Shown here: positions 23,230 through 37,624 of the stretch, one piece after another
How positions within the stretch are numbered: position 1 is the stretch's first letter
How the letters are laid out: each line of letters begins with the position of its first letter
Assembly (NCBI GenBank): GCA_004802725.1
Contig: SGPM01000046.1
Span: 1 to 64,000 of the forward strand
Origin: Antrodiella citrinella
Lineage: Eukaryota; Basidiomycota; Agaricomycetes; Polyporales; Steccherinaceae
Reading direction: 5' to 3'
Length of the DNA: 64,000 bases
Notes under the pieces: generated by a model
Seen by the model: only the letters and a program-made list of their open reading frames with translations
The model's database searches: none
Told to the model about the DNA's origin: nothing
Position numbers and translations under genes: made by a program

Positions 23230-24230
23230 ATAGACGACATCTCTGCTGTCCTTTGGCTTGTATTAGGCACAAGCCATCGATTCGTGCTTCAAACAGCTAT
23301 CCTCGCTGTTGAACCTCGCATCACTTACCGGAGCAATTCACCACATTGATCTCGCATTCTTTGCGATTAGCTATCACCAATCGCAAAGAGCTAAGAGAAT
23401 AACAAGGTGCATGTCCCACGTAAGCTGCTTCCTCGAGTGCTGTAGCTATCCCCTGCTTTACGCTGACACCACTTTCCGCAGGAAACAGGCCTCTGTCAAT
23501 GCCGTCGTAAAGCAATCGCGATCTCCGGGTCCAAGATCCGTCACCGTCGAGCATACAGCAATAGGTGAGCGTGGTCCAGCATCCATCGTTCATATAGGAT
23601 CGCTTCTACGTTCCCTCTCTCTTTGTGTAGGCGACAAGGACGGTCAAAGCGTCCTTTCCAAAGCTTGATGATTCTCGACTTTCCCAGATTGGCCAAGGTC
23701 CTTCGCCGTCCCAGATACAGCGATAGGTGAGCATGGCACTAAGTCCCCTTTCTTCATCTAGGATCGCTACCATGGGCCTTGCCTCTATCGCGCGAGCAAC
23801 AAAGACGGACAAGGCGACCTTCTCAAAGCTTGCCGATTCCTCGACCTGCATAGGACGTGTCCCAAAATCCTTCACCGCTTCTGACACAGGGACATATGAG
23901 GCTCTACGAGGCTATTCCAGAGTCCTTCCTTCCTGGTGAATCGCTTCTAAGGGACGTTTGCTGAGCCTCTTTTGTGTAGGCAGCGAAGATGGTCAAAGCG
24001 TTTCCTTTGACAGTCATCTTGACCTGAAAATGGTCCTAGCTTTGTCACTGCAAGCGTGGCACGTCAAGCCATGGTCAAAGCAACGAGGTCCAAGCAGATC
24101 CAAGCTGAGCACGAGGTCTTTTGTGTCAAGGATGGCAATCGCTGAACTGAATGATAGGACCACATACGAAGTGCACAACGCCACGAATCCTTTCAAAGCC
24201 CATAATTCATCTTCCTCCATTCATCTTTGA
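23230..24230. repeat. Diverged tandem repeat array, period about 165-170 bases
   Basis: At least three degraded units align: about 23560-23723, 23724-23892 and 23893-24030. Recurring landmarks are AATAGGTGAGC / ATAGGTGAGC, AGGATCGCT / GAATCGCTTCTA, AC[AG]AAGACGG-type strings and AAAGCTTG. Flanking sequence suggests further, weaker units. None of the units keeps an open frame. Unit borders are approximate because they were aligned by eye. Confidence 0.55.
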
Positions 24231-24865
24231 CTGCAGATATCTCCCTGGTCCGAGTGTTGTCAGTGAGGGCGCTTTGCAACTCCGCCTTTTGTTTGCGACG
24301 ATGTCGGGGTCAGCGTTTCTGGAGGGTGGGTGCATGTACAGAGTCGGAGTGGGAGGCTTTCATGGGGGAATCGAGTTAGGAAAAATATTTAGAAGTGCAG
24401 TAAGGCAGATTCGTCGTGGATAAGAGAGTCGGGACATGTTGGTCCTTGTTGGGGACGCTCGCGGCGGGCGTTGATTGGCTCTCAGGACAGATTTGGGCAT
24501 CATAGGCACCGACCCAGCCCCCGCATCCTCACATCATGTATTCACGCAATCTCGCATTTGCTACACAACATTCGAAATTACGCAGTTTCCTAGTGCGAGA
24601 CTTCATCCTGCTATTGCATGTGCAAAATTGTCACGAGAGCAGTGTGAAGCGTTCGTTATGCGTACACATCTCTGACTGAATCTCAGACGCGACTCATGCA
24701 TTAGTGGCAAGTGTATCTGAGGCACTGGAGTGCACGGAGCGCAGAACTTCTAGAGCAACAAGAAAGCACATCCCTGTCGATGTTATTATGTTACATTTTT
24801 ATTCCCGAATCTTACTTCTCATTATCGTACAACATACGTATCCGACACGGGATCACAGAACCTGC
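24231..24865. other. Intergenic, no recognised gene
   Basis: Short overlapping frames only. Likely contains the 3' end of the leftward DUF427 gene. Confidence 0.35.
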
Positions 24866-25377
24866 TCAGTCCTGGATTGTGACCTTGCTCTACAGTACCG
24901 AGCTATCAGTCAAGAAATCATATACACATGAAAGGCTCGCGCGAACCTTGTAGAACGCAACATGGTCCTTGATGTTCTCTGCCTTGGACTTAGGCGCAGG
25001 GTAATACCTACGACGATTTTGGAATGTGAAGTGAGCAGAACTCGACCACCTATGCGTTGAATACACACCAAGCGACGTCTTTCACCGTATTCCCTCCGAC
25101 AGAGGCATTGTAGTATGAAGCAAGTCTGGACGAACAGTGAGCATAGACCCCTGTATCCTGGTCAGATCATAACGCACCCCTTCCAAGGACATTCAGAGCT
25201 ATGATGATGAATCAGATGATGCAATATCGTAAGCTTTGAGTGAGTAACGTACGTGGTGTTGGACTTGGAGAAGATCTCCATCTTGACACTGTCAGGAGGG
25301 AAGTAGTAGTTGCCTTCCACGACGGGAGGGTTGGCAGCCTCGGCGACGACGGTTCCGTTGAGGGTGACTTTGACCAT
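24866..25377 (-). CDS. Small DUF427-domain protein
   Basis: Five exons, 25377-25253, 25198-25178, 25125-25069, 25007-24947 and 24889-24866, join in frame to 95 residues. One exon is only 21 nt. The whole product is one DUF427 domain: MVKVTLNGTVVAEA, EGNYYFPPDSVK, SECPWKG, ASYYNASV, TVKDVAWYYPAPK and NIKDHVAFYK, ending VTIQD. The family is a small beta-rich fold found in bacteria and fungi with no established reaction. The CPWKG motif is the usual conserved core and is split here across three exons. The short length matches stand-alone fungal members. It starts about 600 bases from the divergent carrier gene, so the two may share a promoter region. Cellular role is unknown. Confidence 0.88.
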
Positions 25378-25975
25378 ATTGGCGAGTGTTGGTGAGAAGC
25401 TTCGAAGTGGTGATGGGTGCAGAGATGAAGTGTGCACCGTAGCCGCAAGAGGCAACGTCATTCGCAAGCTTACATAGGCATCCGCCGTATGACGATAACC
25501 TGCTAATGACCAAGCGGCACGACGTCGGTCACGCATGCGAAATTCCTACACAGTACGATGCATAGAATAGCTCGAGGATGGCGAAGGGACATCGAGAAGT
25601 CCATAATTACATCTGATATCTATGAATACCTGAGCGACGACCAGATGCCTCCAGAGATACCGGGATGAAACAAAAACTCCTGAGCACTCTTGAAATGCGG
25701 AGATGAATGCGGGGTAGTTATAGTAGCCTAGAGTATTATAAAGAGATGTCGAGGAGACAGTTGCTGATCAGCCTCGGAGCTGGTTGGGGTAGGTCCGGGC
25801 AGATCCGGCGAGTTTAACCGTGGTAGTGCTCGCCACCGACTGTGTGCGGACATTTGGCAATTGTAAGAATTTGTCGAGCCGGACCTTGACTCTGCCTGCC
25901 TCGACTGACTCGCCGCCATTCCCTCTCAGGTCTTTGTGACCTTCCCCTGCACTCCCCGCCGTCAATAGCTCGAGA
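25378..25975. promoter_or_regulatory. Shared upstream region of the divergent DUF427 and carrier genes
   Basis: A 598-base gap separates the start codons of the leftward DUF427 gene and the rightward carrier gene. No coding exon was recognised. An AT-rich string (ATTATAAAGA) lies near 25735-25744. Bidirectional control is inferred from layout. Confidence 0.35.
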
Positions 25976-27278
25976 ATGGCGAGCGCAAACAGCATGATCG
26001 GTACGTCCTTCAAATCTTTCTCATCCCCCGAGCACTCGCACTCATATCATCGGTCCTCCACACAGCTGGTGCGGGGGGTGGCTTCGTCGCTAGTATTGCT
26101 ACCTGCCCACTCGATGTCATCAAAACAAAGTTGCAGGCCCAGCAAGTCAAGACGGGCCATGTTAATTATATGGGTGTCGCTGGTGAGGGCTTCAGCTCAT
26201 AAAGCGGCCCGCAAGAATGCGAGTTCGCTCAACGTACGTCCTGTTCAACCCTACCCATCTCTAGCCACCGTCAAAACCATCCTCAAGCACGACGGCTTCC
26301 GCGGCCTCTACCGTGGACTCGGCCCCACCATCCTTGGATACCTCCCGACATGGGCCATCTATTTCGCGGTGTACGACGGCATCAAGAATCATTTCGGCGA
26401 AAACCCCTCGGGCGACATACAGCATATATACCCTGCTGCTCAGGTCAAGGGATATCAGCCTCTAGCACGAGACCACCCATGGACACTTCATATTCTTTCT
26501 GCTATGGCCGCCGGTGCGACGAGCACCTTGTGTACCAATCCTTTATGGGTAATTAAGACCCGTTTCATGGTGCGCACACGACCAACATTCTCTTTCTCAC
26601 AATGATGCGCTGACAGGCGTCGGTAGACCCAATCGCGTGACGAAGTCAGATATCGACACACACTAGATGCAGCCATCACTATTTATCGAACAGAGGGCCT
26701 ACCCGCCTTCTTTCGCGGCCTATTCCCCAGTCTGCTCGGAATATTGCACGTCGCAGTGCAATTTCCACTGTACGAACAGATGAAACGCTGGGCACGTAAG
26801 TCCCCCACATTATGACTCACCACATCACACCAACCTTTTTTGACGATGTGTTGTTTCAGGACGACGATCGCACAGCGATACATTGTCGGCCAAAGATATC
26901 CTCCTCTGCTCTTCTGTCGCGAAGATGACGGCATCAATAGCGACGTACCCGCACGAAGTCGTGCGCACGCGACTGCAGACACTCCGAATACACCGGAATA
27001 CCATTATCAACGGGGAGGGAAACGCGCACCCACCAACTGGCGTGATTCGGACTACACGGAACATCATCGTCAATGAGGGATGGAGGTCGCTGTACAGAGG
27101 GCTATCAGTGAATCTCGTGCGAACTGTGCCGAATAGCGCGGTGACAATGTTGACGTGAGTTTCCTCCGTTTCCGTTCCGGAGTGGAGGAGATGGTTCACT
27201 AACCGACTGTGTATCTTTTGGGTGTGTAGGTACGAGATGTTGATGAGGTATCTTAATTCGCGCTCCAGCTCGTCATGA
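25976..27278 (+). CDS. Mitochondrial carrier, NAD+/pyrimidine-nucleotide type
   Basis: Exons 25976-26000, 26066-26182, 26265-26569, 26627-26795, 26860-27154 and 27230-27278 keep frame and give 319 residues. Three mitochondrial carrier repeats are present, each with the signature Px[DE]xx[KR]-type motif: PLDVIK, PLWVIK and PHEVVR. Matching Gly-rich partners are GFRGLYRGL, GLPAFFRGL and GWRSLYRGL. The protein should be a six-span solute carrier of the inner mitochondrial membrane. The second-repeat NPLWVIKTR and first-repeat PTWAIYFAVY resemble the fungal NAD+ carriers (Yia6 type) and the related pyrimidine-nucleotide and folate/FAD carriers. I favour NAD+ but cannot separate these from sequence reading alone. 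The first exon is only 25 nt. The second intron, 82 nt, is longer than most here. Confidence 0.88.
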
Positions 27279-28740
27279 TGCTGAGAGTAAGACAGAGCGC
27301 GTACAAGACGGGGAGGCAGCAGCAGATAGGCGGAATCATTACGGTAGAGGTTTGTTTCGACGATGGAGCAGCATACGCCGGGCGTACAGTTATCTCGTCC
27401 CGCGACATGACATAGACGGAGAGGTCCAGGGTAGGGCTTATCAACCTATTGTATTTTGCTCATATTGCTTTTCTTTCTTTCTTCTGTTCTCTCATACAGC
27501 ACCGATTTCCAACTCAAGTGTTTGCCTATCACAAGTCCGATCTTTTTGTACTCATTTCCATTTCCATTTCCCTCTTTCCTCATCTCGCAACAGGATTCAT
27601 GTTGTATACATCCTTGTGTTCCTGTGTGCGAGTGGTTACAGTCAGTTACAGAAGGGACATTCATGCGTTGGCCACATCGAGCGCGTGCCGGAGAGGGTAT
27701 CTGCAAAGTTCACAGAGTTGATAGTATCTGCTACTCCTACGTTCTCCAACAAGTACCAGGGACACGCAGGCATGGGATTGTAATCCGGCCCAGGAGTATC
27801 TGCCAGTGCCAGTCTTGTCGTGGTTGCAGATCGTGGTATGGCAAACTTCCGCTGGCAACATAAACTAGCGATCCCGCGCGTACGTATCCCCAATGTAAGG
27901 TATACAAGTCGCGAAAGACCAGTAAAACCATCGCCGTTCGACGTGCAGAAACCTGTGTATAGAGTCAGACGAGGATTGACGCAAAAAGAAAAGTGCTCAC
28001 CTGAAGACCCATCTCCACCCTCTTCTATTTGACTTTGCTATCGTCCAGAGCTCTGCTTTGGTCGTTGTGAGCTTGAGATGTCTTGAAGCTGCAGATGCCG
28101 GTGTAGAGACAGAGAGACGTAGAAAGCGAAGCTATAAGGACATTTGCAGTATCCAATTGAAAACCAAGCAGGTCACAGCAAAAGAGGAATGAAGGAATCG
28201 TGTTCTAGCAAGTAGTATGTAGTAGCACATGTACGAGAGCATCGAGGTCATCGTCAAAGCGGGAGGAACGACAGAGATGGGGGGCTGGGAACGTGCCTGT
28301 CATGCCCAAATTTGTCGGGAAGCATGCAAACAACGCGCCTACGCCTCCTCGCCTCCTCCCGGCCGTGGCGTATCCCACCAGTACCACACACATAACTCTC
28401 GTCAACAAACTGCTATTATTTCTCATTGTCAACGCTACGAAATGCTCTCAGCATTCCCAGGACGCTTTGTTACACCCCAAAAACCACACCCATTGTCCTC
28501 CGCTTGGGCCGGACAGACGCAACAACAACCCTCGCTTGCCCAGGCTGGGTGGTGGATTCGCAGAAAGGCGTCGAGACGTACCGTAATGGGGGTTACGAGG
28601 GTGTATTGTTGTCACAGACTTGTGCGTTATTCTGTTCTTCAGCATCAGTGGGCTGACAGGTTCAAACAATAGCGCTGCTCAGCTGAGGTTCCGCTGCTTT
28701 GACCATGACTGGTAGCGAATCCTTGAGTGAAGAATCTGGG
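27279..28740. other. Intergenic, no secure gene
   Basis: A minus-strand candidate at about 27640-28040 has a possible small exon pair ending in ECPFCN, but its splice frame could not be fixed and no domain appears. Other open frames overlap each other on both strands. I do not call a gene. Confidence 0.35.
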
Positions 28741-29290
28741 GATGCCTCATGGCCGCTTTGATTGCAAGGACCAAGCTTGGTTCACTTGTAGTGTCTGTGG
28801 CGGTATGCCTGGAAGGGACTCTCTGGACCAGCTATACCATGGCGAGATACGCCGGGGCACGACTTCATGGCTGGTTTTGCTTGCGAGGATTATGCTTGGT
28901 TCATTTCTGTTGCCTATGGTCGTATGTCGGGAAGGGGCACCCGGTCCAGCTATAATTGCGACGTGCAAAGAGGCAGAAGCTTGGGTGACCAATGCGACGT
29001 ACACGAGGAATGAACCAGGAGGGTTTAATTCGCCTCTTCTCGTACATCAAGGTGTTGACAGTCTAGGACGCAACGAGATGCACGAGGAGCTGTTCACTCG
29101 TATCAACTAGATGACACGCAGCAAACAGGAATGAACGCTCCTCAGATCTGCAAGATCCTTTTCGTCGTATTGCAGGCCTGGCAGGAGTCGAGTCCTGCGA
29201 GGAGCTGTATATCTTGATTCGCAAGTATCAGCTAGACAACACGCAACAACGAGGAAGAACGCACCTCGAATCTGCGAGATCCTGCGTTGG
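28741..29290. repeat. Diverged direct repeats, period about 118-123 bases
   Basis: A ~95-base block from about 28748 recurs from about 28866, with shared CATGGC, GCTTGGTTCA, TATG[CT]C[TG]GGAAGGG and CCAGCTATA landmarks at roughly 70% identity by eye. A second pair, CTAGATGACACGCAGCAA at ~29107 and CTAGACAACACGCAACAA at ~29231, has a similar spacing and continues to AT[CT]TGC[AG]AGATCCT. It may be one decayed array. Confidence 0.5.
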
Positions 29291-29989
29291 TCAGCGGAGA
29301 TCATGCAAGTCCTAGCGATACTCGGCATCTTAGCGTGAAGACTGCATCGAGGCAAGCCAGGCAGAAGAGAACCGACCATGAAGGAAGTCGTCGACCTTCG
29401 AGAGACGTGCGATGCAGTCTTGTTCTTGGAAATCCGCCTCGAACATCAGAGCGTCGTGGATCTGCAAGATTAAGGCTGTTAGTTGCACGTCTAAGGATCA
29501 CAGTCAAGACCGACCTTGTCGCGTGGATGGCAGCCACAGTGGTGGCGAGTACACTACACAATCAATGCAACGCGTCGTCAAAGAAGAATAGTGTAAGTAC
29601 AATGGAATGCATCGATAGCTTTGACCTGCCTACGCTTGGTATGGATCCCAGACCTACATGCGATGTGGCGCTATGTGGCCCAGCGAATGAACGACATCGC
29701 TTTGCATCAACCGTATGTCGCTGCGATGCGGGACAACATCACGTCTATTGCATTGTACGTGACTCTCGGTATTGAACAATTGCATTGAGACTCACCTAGC
29801 AACCGGGTCCAGGTATTCACCACCCTGGGATTGTGGCCCGAGATCGCAGATATGAAAGCAACATGTCTGCGAGTAGTCCAGATCGCGTCGCACTAGTGTT
29901 TAAAGGTTAGTTCCGACTTGACTATCTGCCAGAATTGATACTTACGGCGTCGTAAACTTCTCAGTGTCGCAGAGTTGGATGTAAAGGAA
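29291..29989. other. Intergenic, no recognised gene
   Basis: The longest plus-strand frame, at about 29287-29775, has no domain signature and is interrupted by likely non-coding composition. Nothing further was recognised. Confidence 0.35.
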
Positions 29990-30258
29990 GAAACTAGAGG
30001 AGTGCCACTCGCGTGTGGCGCGCTTGTTGTGCTATGGGTCCGCAATACACACAACAGCCAAACAAATGCCTTATGGGCTCAACGAATTTCAGCCGCCGCT
30101 CGAACACGTGCGGTGGCCCGGTAACGACAACACGAGTGGCCATCGTCTGGCTGCCTTCTCCCTAGCTTTGCTACCAATCACGCTTTGGCCTAGCCCTTTT
30201 GTGAAGTTGTCTCCTGCTTTTAATTGTCCTTGTCCATCACCTATTGTCCTTCTTCATC
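29990..30258. promoter_or_regulatory. Promoter region of the intact FunK1 gene
   Basis: Homologous to the block 5' of the other FunK1 gene (about 22570-22850) but in opposite genomic orientation. The 30003-30141 segment is bounded by short inverted CCACTCG[CT] ends, like a small foldback or MITE-type element. A CT-rich tract just before 30259 is the likely leader. Confidence 0.6.
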
Positions 30259-32495
30259 ATGTCTTCTTTCTCCTCGTCCTCCATTCATGATTCTTACGAT
30301 TCTTCGGACGAGAGCTTAGGCTCTCGATCGTCAACTTTCTCCCGTCCTCCCTCTCCACCCCCACACGTGCCTTCTCTCTCTCCATCAGAGGTGAGGGAGA
30401 CTCAGCTCCTGTTCCAGGGGCGTGTCGTTCGTGAAGTGCCGGTGTTGGACATCGTGCGGGAGGCCTGGCGATTCCAACCGAGCGCAATATGCCTTCGACC
30501 TTTCTCCTCTCCCCCCATCACAATCTCACACGTCCTGCTACAAGCCTACGGTGATGCGATCGCGCCAGCTGTATACGTCAAGGCGTTCCTTGATATCATC
30601 CTTTCTATTCACAAGCAACTGGCCTTGGCGAAGGGCCGTTTCCCGTTTGGCTATTTCAAACAACATACCAAGGCAGGCGTTCGCGAGCCGGAGATCGTTT
30701 TCGGTACGCAGAAGAAGGATACATGGAACACGATGGGAGCTTGGGTGCATGTGAGCAAGGAGATCTACCATGACTACGCGTTGGAGGAAGACATCTGTCT
30801 CGATGTCGACGAGTTCAAGGTACGTCGGAGGCTCGAGTATCATCACGTTTCGTCCAGCATCTCTGACGTTTTTCTCTGCAGGAGCTCGGCCTCTACGATA
30901 ACGTTGAACACCATGTTCAACGAGTAAGGCGGGTCAATTTCGTGGTCGATGCTTCCATCGCCACTCAGATTCCTCGCCTGCCTCCAAGCTCCAGACTGCT
31001 TGACAAGGCCGAGATCATCCCGGCAATGCACACGAAGTCGATGCTCACGCATGGCATCCGGGTGTTCGCGACTGGCATGGCGGTCCAAGAGACGACGGTC
31101 ACCGTTTACTACGGTGACCACTCTGGGTTGATGAAGTCGGCTTCATTCGACTTCATCGACGAGCCTGAGCTGCTCGTTTTGGTCGTCGCCGCTTTGTCTA
31201 ACGCTCATGAGCGTGCCCTCGGATTCCATCCCTGCATCCGACTCGGCATTGACACCGTCACTGCTTCTCTGGCCACGTCGACTCTCCATTTCAATGCAGC
31301 CTACGAACTGGACGGGAACCTGTCGAAAAAGTGGAATTGGGAGGTGAAACAGGTAAGGGGAAAGCCTCTGCAGCTCTTCAACCACCAACACGTACTGGGA
31401 AAGCGCACCAACGTCGTCCCCATTCGGATGGCTGCCGTCCGGAATAATGTGGTCAACCCTTTGTACACCGGCAACACGGGCTTGGTGATGAAGACCTATT
31501 GGCCGAAGGAGAAGCATGTCTCAGAGGATCACGTACACAGGGTGCTGTACGCCAAGCTGAGGAATAAGCCGCATGTCCGCCAGCACATCGCGTCGCTCGT
31601 ATGCTCTGTGAAGGCGTCGATGGGCCAGCTGGGTCTTCCAAGGGCGTTCCTCGGAGACGTGGAAGGGGCCGACTGCAGAATGTTTTGTTGCATGGTCATG
31701 ACTGCTTATCGTCCCCTCGCTAGCCTGAAGACGGCCGCAGATTTCAAAATTGTCTTCCTCAATGCCGTCAGGGGTGAGTATCGTCTGTCTTTACGAAGTC
31801 TTTCCTTCCGCTAATTTTATTGCTCCACTTTAGCACATCACAGTCTATGGGAGGATGCTGGCTACCTTCATCGTGACATCAGCACTGGCAACATCATGTA
31901 CCTCGAGGAAGAAGGCAGAATTCGCGGTGTCTTGACCGACTTCGACCTGGCCCGTCCCCGGGAAGACATAGAACGGGATATCAAATTCGACGAGTACGAG
32001 CTCCTCTCAGAGAGCCGGATGGTCTACGTTGGCACTCGTCCTTTCGTGGCGTTGGAGCTTCTTGCCGATATGTCGCATGTCCAAACCTACCGCCACGACC
32101 TCGAGTCATTTTTCTATCTCTTGTGCTGGCATATCGCGGCACACAACCCCGAGATAGCGGCGTACGACGAACCTATCGAGGACTGGAGGGACGAGGACAC
32201 GCTGCACTGCATTTCGGAGAAGGGCGTATTCTTGTACTGCCGGGACGAGAAAGAGGCTATCGACACCGTCTTCAGCCGTTCCTATGAGGAGTACGACGGC
32301 ATCATAGAGGAGTGGGTCAAGCCTTTGCTGCGTCTGTTCCGCCGGGTGGGGCACAAGTTGAGGTGGGAGTACGGGTTGAGGGAGCAGGAGGAGCTCGAGG
32401 ACGAGACTGAGGAGGAGGCTGCTGAGCTTCCGAACGTGGACTTTGCCATGTTCATGGCGGCCATTGGGGAGAATGTGAACTGGCCCGCGGCGTAG
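30259..32495 (+). CDS. FunK1-type fungal protein kinase, catalytic residues kept
   Basis: Exons 30259-30819, 30882-31773 and 31834-32495 join in frame to 704 residues. Organisation matches the paralogue at 20376-22569: a Ser/Pro-rich start, a FunK1 N-terminal region (KDTWNTMGAWVHV, YYGDH, EPELLVLVVAALSNAH) and a kinase C-lobe. The catalytic loop reads YLHRDISTGNIM (~residue 497) and the metal-binding motif DFDLAR (~520), the family's form of DFG. Both are intact, so the protein may be an active kinase. SFFYLLCW and an acidic tail follow. FunK1 proteins are abundant in Agaricomycetes; their substrates are largely unknown. Intron positions and phases equal those of the paralogue. A ~300-base internal piece is copied in the chimera at 11888-12190. 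Confidence 0.92.
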
Positions 32496-32823
32496 AGAGA
32501 ATACTTGGGGACGATCTGTGTTGGGGAGGTAAAGCCCGGATCGGTAAATAAAGCTGTACTGTATCTATACTTTGCTCTTTGTTGTTTTCTTGCTTTGTAT
32601 CTCTGGTAAATGCTTTTGTATTTTACGCCACATTCAAGCTGCTGCTATAATAGCACTGGCGACTCTGGTCTGCCGTCATATCTCATATCTTTGTGATCGT
32701 GGGAACATTGACTACCGTTTTCGGCATCGATAATATTGACCACCTGCTATGACATGAACAGCTTGTCTGCAAACTCCATCGTATTCTGCTCTTTCGCTCT
32801 ATTTTGTTATCTCTTTGAATACG

Positions 32824-34979
<2,156 letters not shown>

Positions 34980-37565
34980 AAACGTGCTTCAAGTTGAACC
35001 GCTCAGCGCCGCGCAGAGAGGTGATAATACAAAGGGGAGATCGCCGTCGTCGTTGCAGTGGACGCTCCTTTTTTATATTCGTGTCGCCACTGACTCTCAC
35101 CATCGTCATGCAATCATGTAGAAATCGCTGACCACACGATCGAAACGAAATGGAAATGATAAACGTTTTTTGTCTTATTGTTGTTCTTTCCATGTGTGGA
35201 CCGGTCGGTATCTGTTATACTGATCTGTCCTTGTCTGCGGGCGAGGACGCCCTCACCTCGCCTTCATCGCGTGGCGTTCATAATCTCACAGTGGGGTGTG
35301 TTTACGTGTTGTCAAGCTCCCCCCACTCCCCCTCATGACCGCTTCGCAACTTCGCGGACATCCTCACAACGTCCGGATCCGAAGCACCTCCAGTCAGCCT
35401 GCCGCGAACCTCGACCGAGGCAACTGCAACCTGAGCAGTTGCGATGATTCTGACGTCAAACGGACGGTCCGGGTTTCTGGAAGACGGAAAAAAACAAACT
35501 GGACGACACGAGGCGTTCGAACGCCCAAGGCTTATTGTGGTACCTACAAAGACCTGGGGGCAAACGCGCGGCATCGCACACACTCGAAGAGACGGTGGTC
35601 TAGAGGTGAGAACGACCGCAATGTTTTGCACGTACATAACACATGAGGAGACTTCACGGAGGGCTGGACACAGGTCTATTTTCTACGCAGAACGGTCCTA
35701 ACGGTCATGTCCCAAGCTCTATATCCACTGACAGTGACAAGCATTACCGTTACCCAGAGCTGGTGTGGGTTCTGACGGCTCAGTCCGTGGCATTCCCTTG
35801 TCGACGGTTGGTTTAGGCATGCCACGGTCCAGTGGTGTGGGTACGAGCTGCTAGTTCTCACATGTCAGGGTGGGTGCAATGTCAGGAAGGACGTCCACTG
35901 ATCGGTACAATCGCACACCGTATGCGCTGTATGTGGTCAGTCATGGAACCAGGAAGAATGTTGAACGTCCGATAATCAGCCGCCCATTGGGACGTTTGCA
36001 CCTCCGCTGGCCCCCCAGTGTGTGTGTGTAGGGCCTCCGCGGACCTGTACTACCAAACTCAAGTCCTGAGTGATTGACTGAACTTTCGACTGATCGTGAC
36101 TGACTGACGCAAGGGCAGAGATTGACGGGTGACGGGCGAGGGTCTTCGGGTCGGTCCTTGCCATGCATGCATGTGGAGGTACTAGATGCCCGAGTCTAAG
36201 GCAAGGAAGAGCACGGAAAGGACGCTTTCGGTGGAGCAAAGTTGAACGCCAGTTGCTGATCCTGTTATCAACATTCAAGCTTACTTTCATGAATGCGTGC
36301 AGCTCAGCTCATCAAGCAAGCACAACAACGCCTAACGGAGCCCTACCGAACGCCAGGACAGGCTTTGCCTCCACAGGGAGAGGGCGATAGAGTTTGGATT
36401 GAGGGGCTGATAACACGGATGAAGGATCGGGCGCGTTTGGCGATGTAAGGCAATGTGGACATACCGTTGTGCACATACTATGGATGGGAACCGCAGGCCG
36501 CAGTTTCATTGTTCAAACGTTCATAAGACATTTCCACATACCAAGAGGGGTGTACGCCGTGGTCTGAATCGCCGTGACCATGTCAGATTTCAAACGGCTG
36601 CAATGCAATGATGAACGGGAGTAAGTATAAATGGCCAGGGGGAAAGAGCCTAATTGCATTGCGGACATTCGAACTGTGTTTTTAGGTACACATTGTGAGC
36701 GTAGAAACCCACTTCGAGTAGTGATAAGATAAAATCACCGTGCGGTCCGAAAGTTTTAACTTTCAATACCCATCTTCGGAGGATGAAAAGCCGTTATTGA
36801 GGCGTAGTCTCCGAATTTTGCTTCGGAACAACATACTTGCTGGAGAACTTGCAAGCAGAGATTTTCTTTTCTTTTGCTTCTGGGGGGAGATACTTAGCAG
36901 TGGTACGCCGAAGCCGGTAGAGAGCGTGCTTGAGCGCAAACAATTTTATAGAGCAGTGTTGTGGCGCTAGTGCCAATCGGCGTCGCTCCGACCGACGACG
37001 CGCCAGGGGAACGAGAGAAGCTGGAGAAGTCGCTCGGACGTGTTCTTATAGCTTATAGATCCCAGACGAAACGCGATAGTTTACGTATGGGTGGTAGTAC
37101 GGGGCAAGAAGTCGGAAGATTAGATATGAAAGGGATCGTTCGTTTGAATCGTTTCGCCACGCCACCGCATGTGCAAGACAAATTTGAGTGGCGATGCTTG
37201 GTCGTCGTGACTTGGTGGTGACAAAGGCGCACTTTGCAGTCGGGAAGGAAAAATGCAAAGAAAAATGCAAAGGGAGTTCGGCCCTTGGCGCAAGGGATAT
37301 TTGGCGGTTGGGAACCTCGTGGCCCGATGAGAACTCAGGTGCAGAAAGCACTAAGGATGGATCATCTGGGATTGAAGAGGATACAGAATGCTACGACCGG
37401 CAAGGCAACGGAGCGACGAACACGAGGAGACGGACGAGAGGGTGTCGCTGTGCGCCTGCGCCTACGCCTGATGGTCTTTCCCATCCCTCCTCCCACCTAA
37501 ATATGACCGAAATCTTTCCTTCTCCCTCTTTCTCTCCCTGGCCCCTCCTCTCTCTTGCTCCTCCA

Positions 37566-37596
<31 letters not shown>

Positions 37597-37624
37597 GTCC
37601 GTGACCTGCCATCCCACACACCCT
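34980..37624. other. Long intergenic stretch, no recognised gene
   Basis: 2.6 kb between VMA2 and the TCP11-family gene. Open frames up to ~115 codons exist on both strands at 35296-35646 and overlap antisense to each other, the usual sign of chance frames. No domain, repeat family or RNA gene was recognised. The AT-richer part at 36650-36960 is the least gene-like. Confidence 0.4.
37567..37602 (+). repeat. CCTCGT simple repeat in the 5' leader of the TCP11-family gene
   Basis: A run of CGTCCTCGTCCTCGTC type lies about 25-60 bases before the start codon at 37625. It is a pure hexanucleotide-like microsatellite and probably length-variable between strains. No role can be read from sequence. 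Confidence 0.7.

Noticed and set aside
23230..24230. Tandem array considered as a CRISPR-like array
   Set aside because: Units of ~165-170 bases are diverged throughout and show no short identical repeat with unique spacers; the host is a eukaryote.
27640..28040. Possible small Cys-containing secreted protein on the minus strand
   Set aside because: No signal peptide could be placed, two frames compete, and no splice join gave a convincing product.
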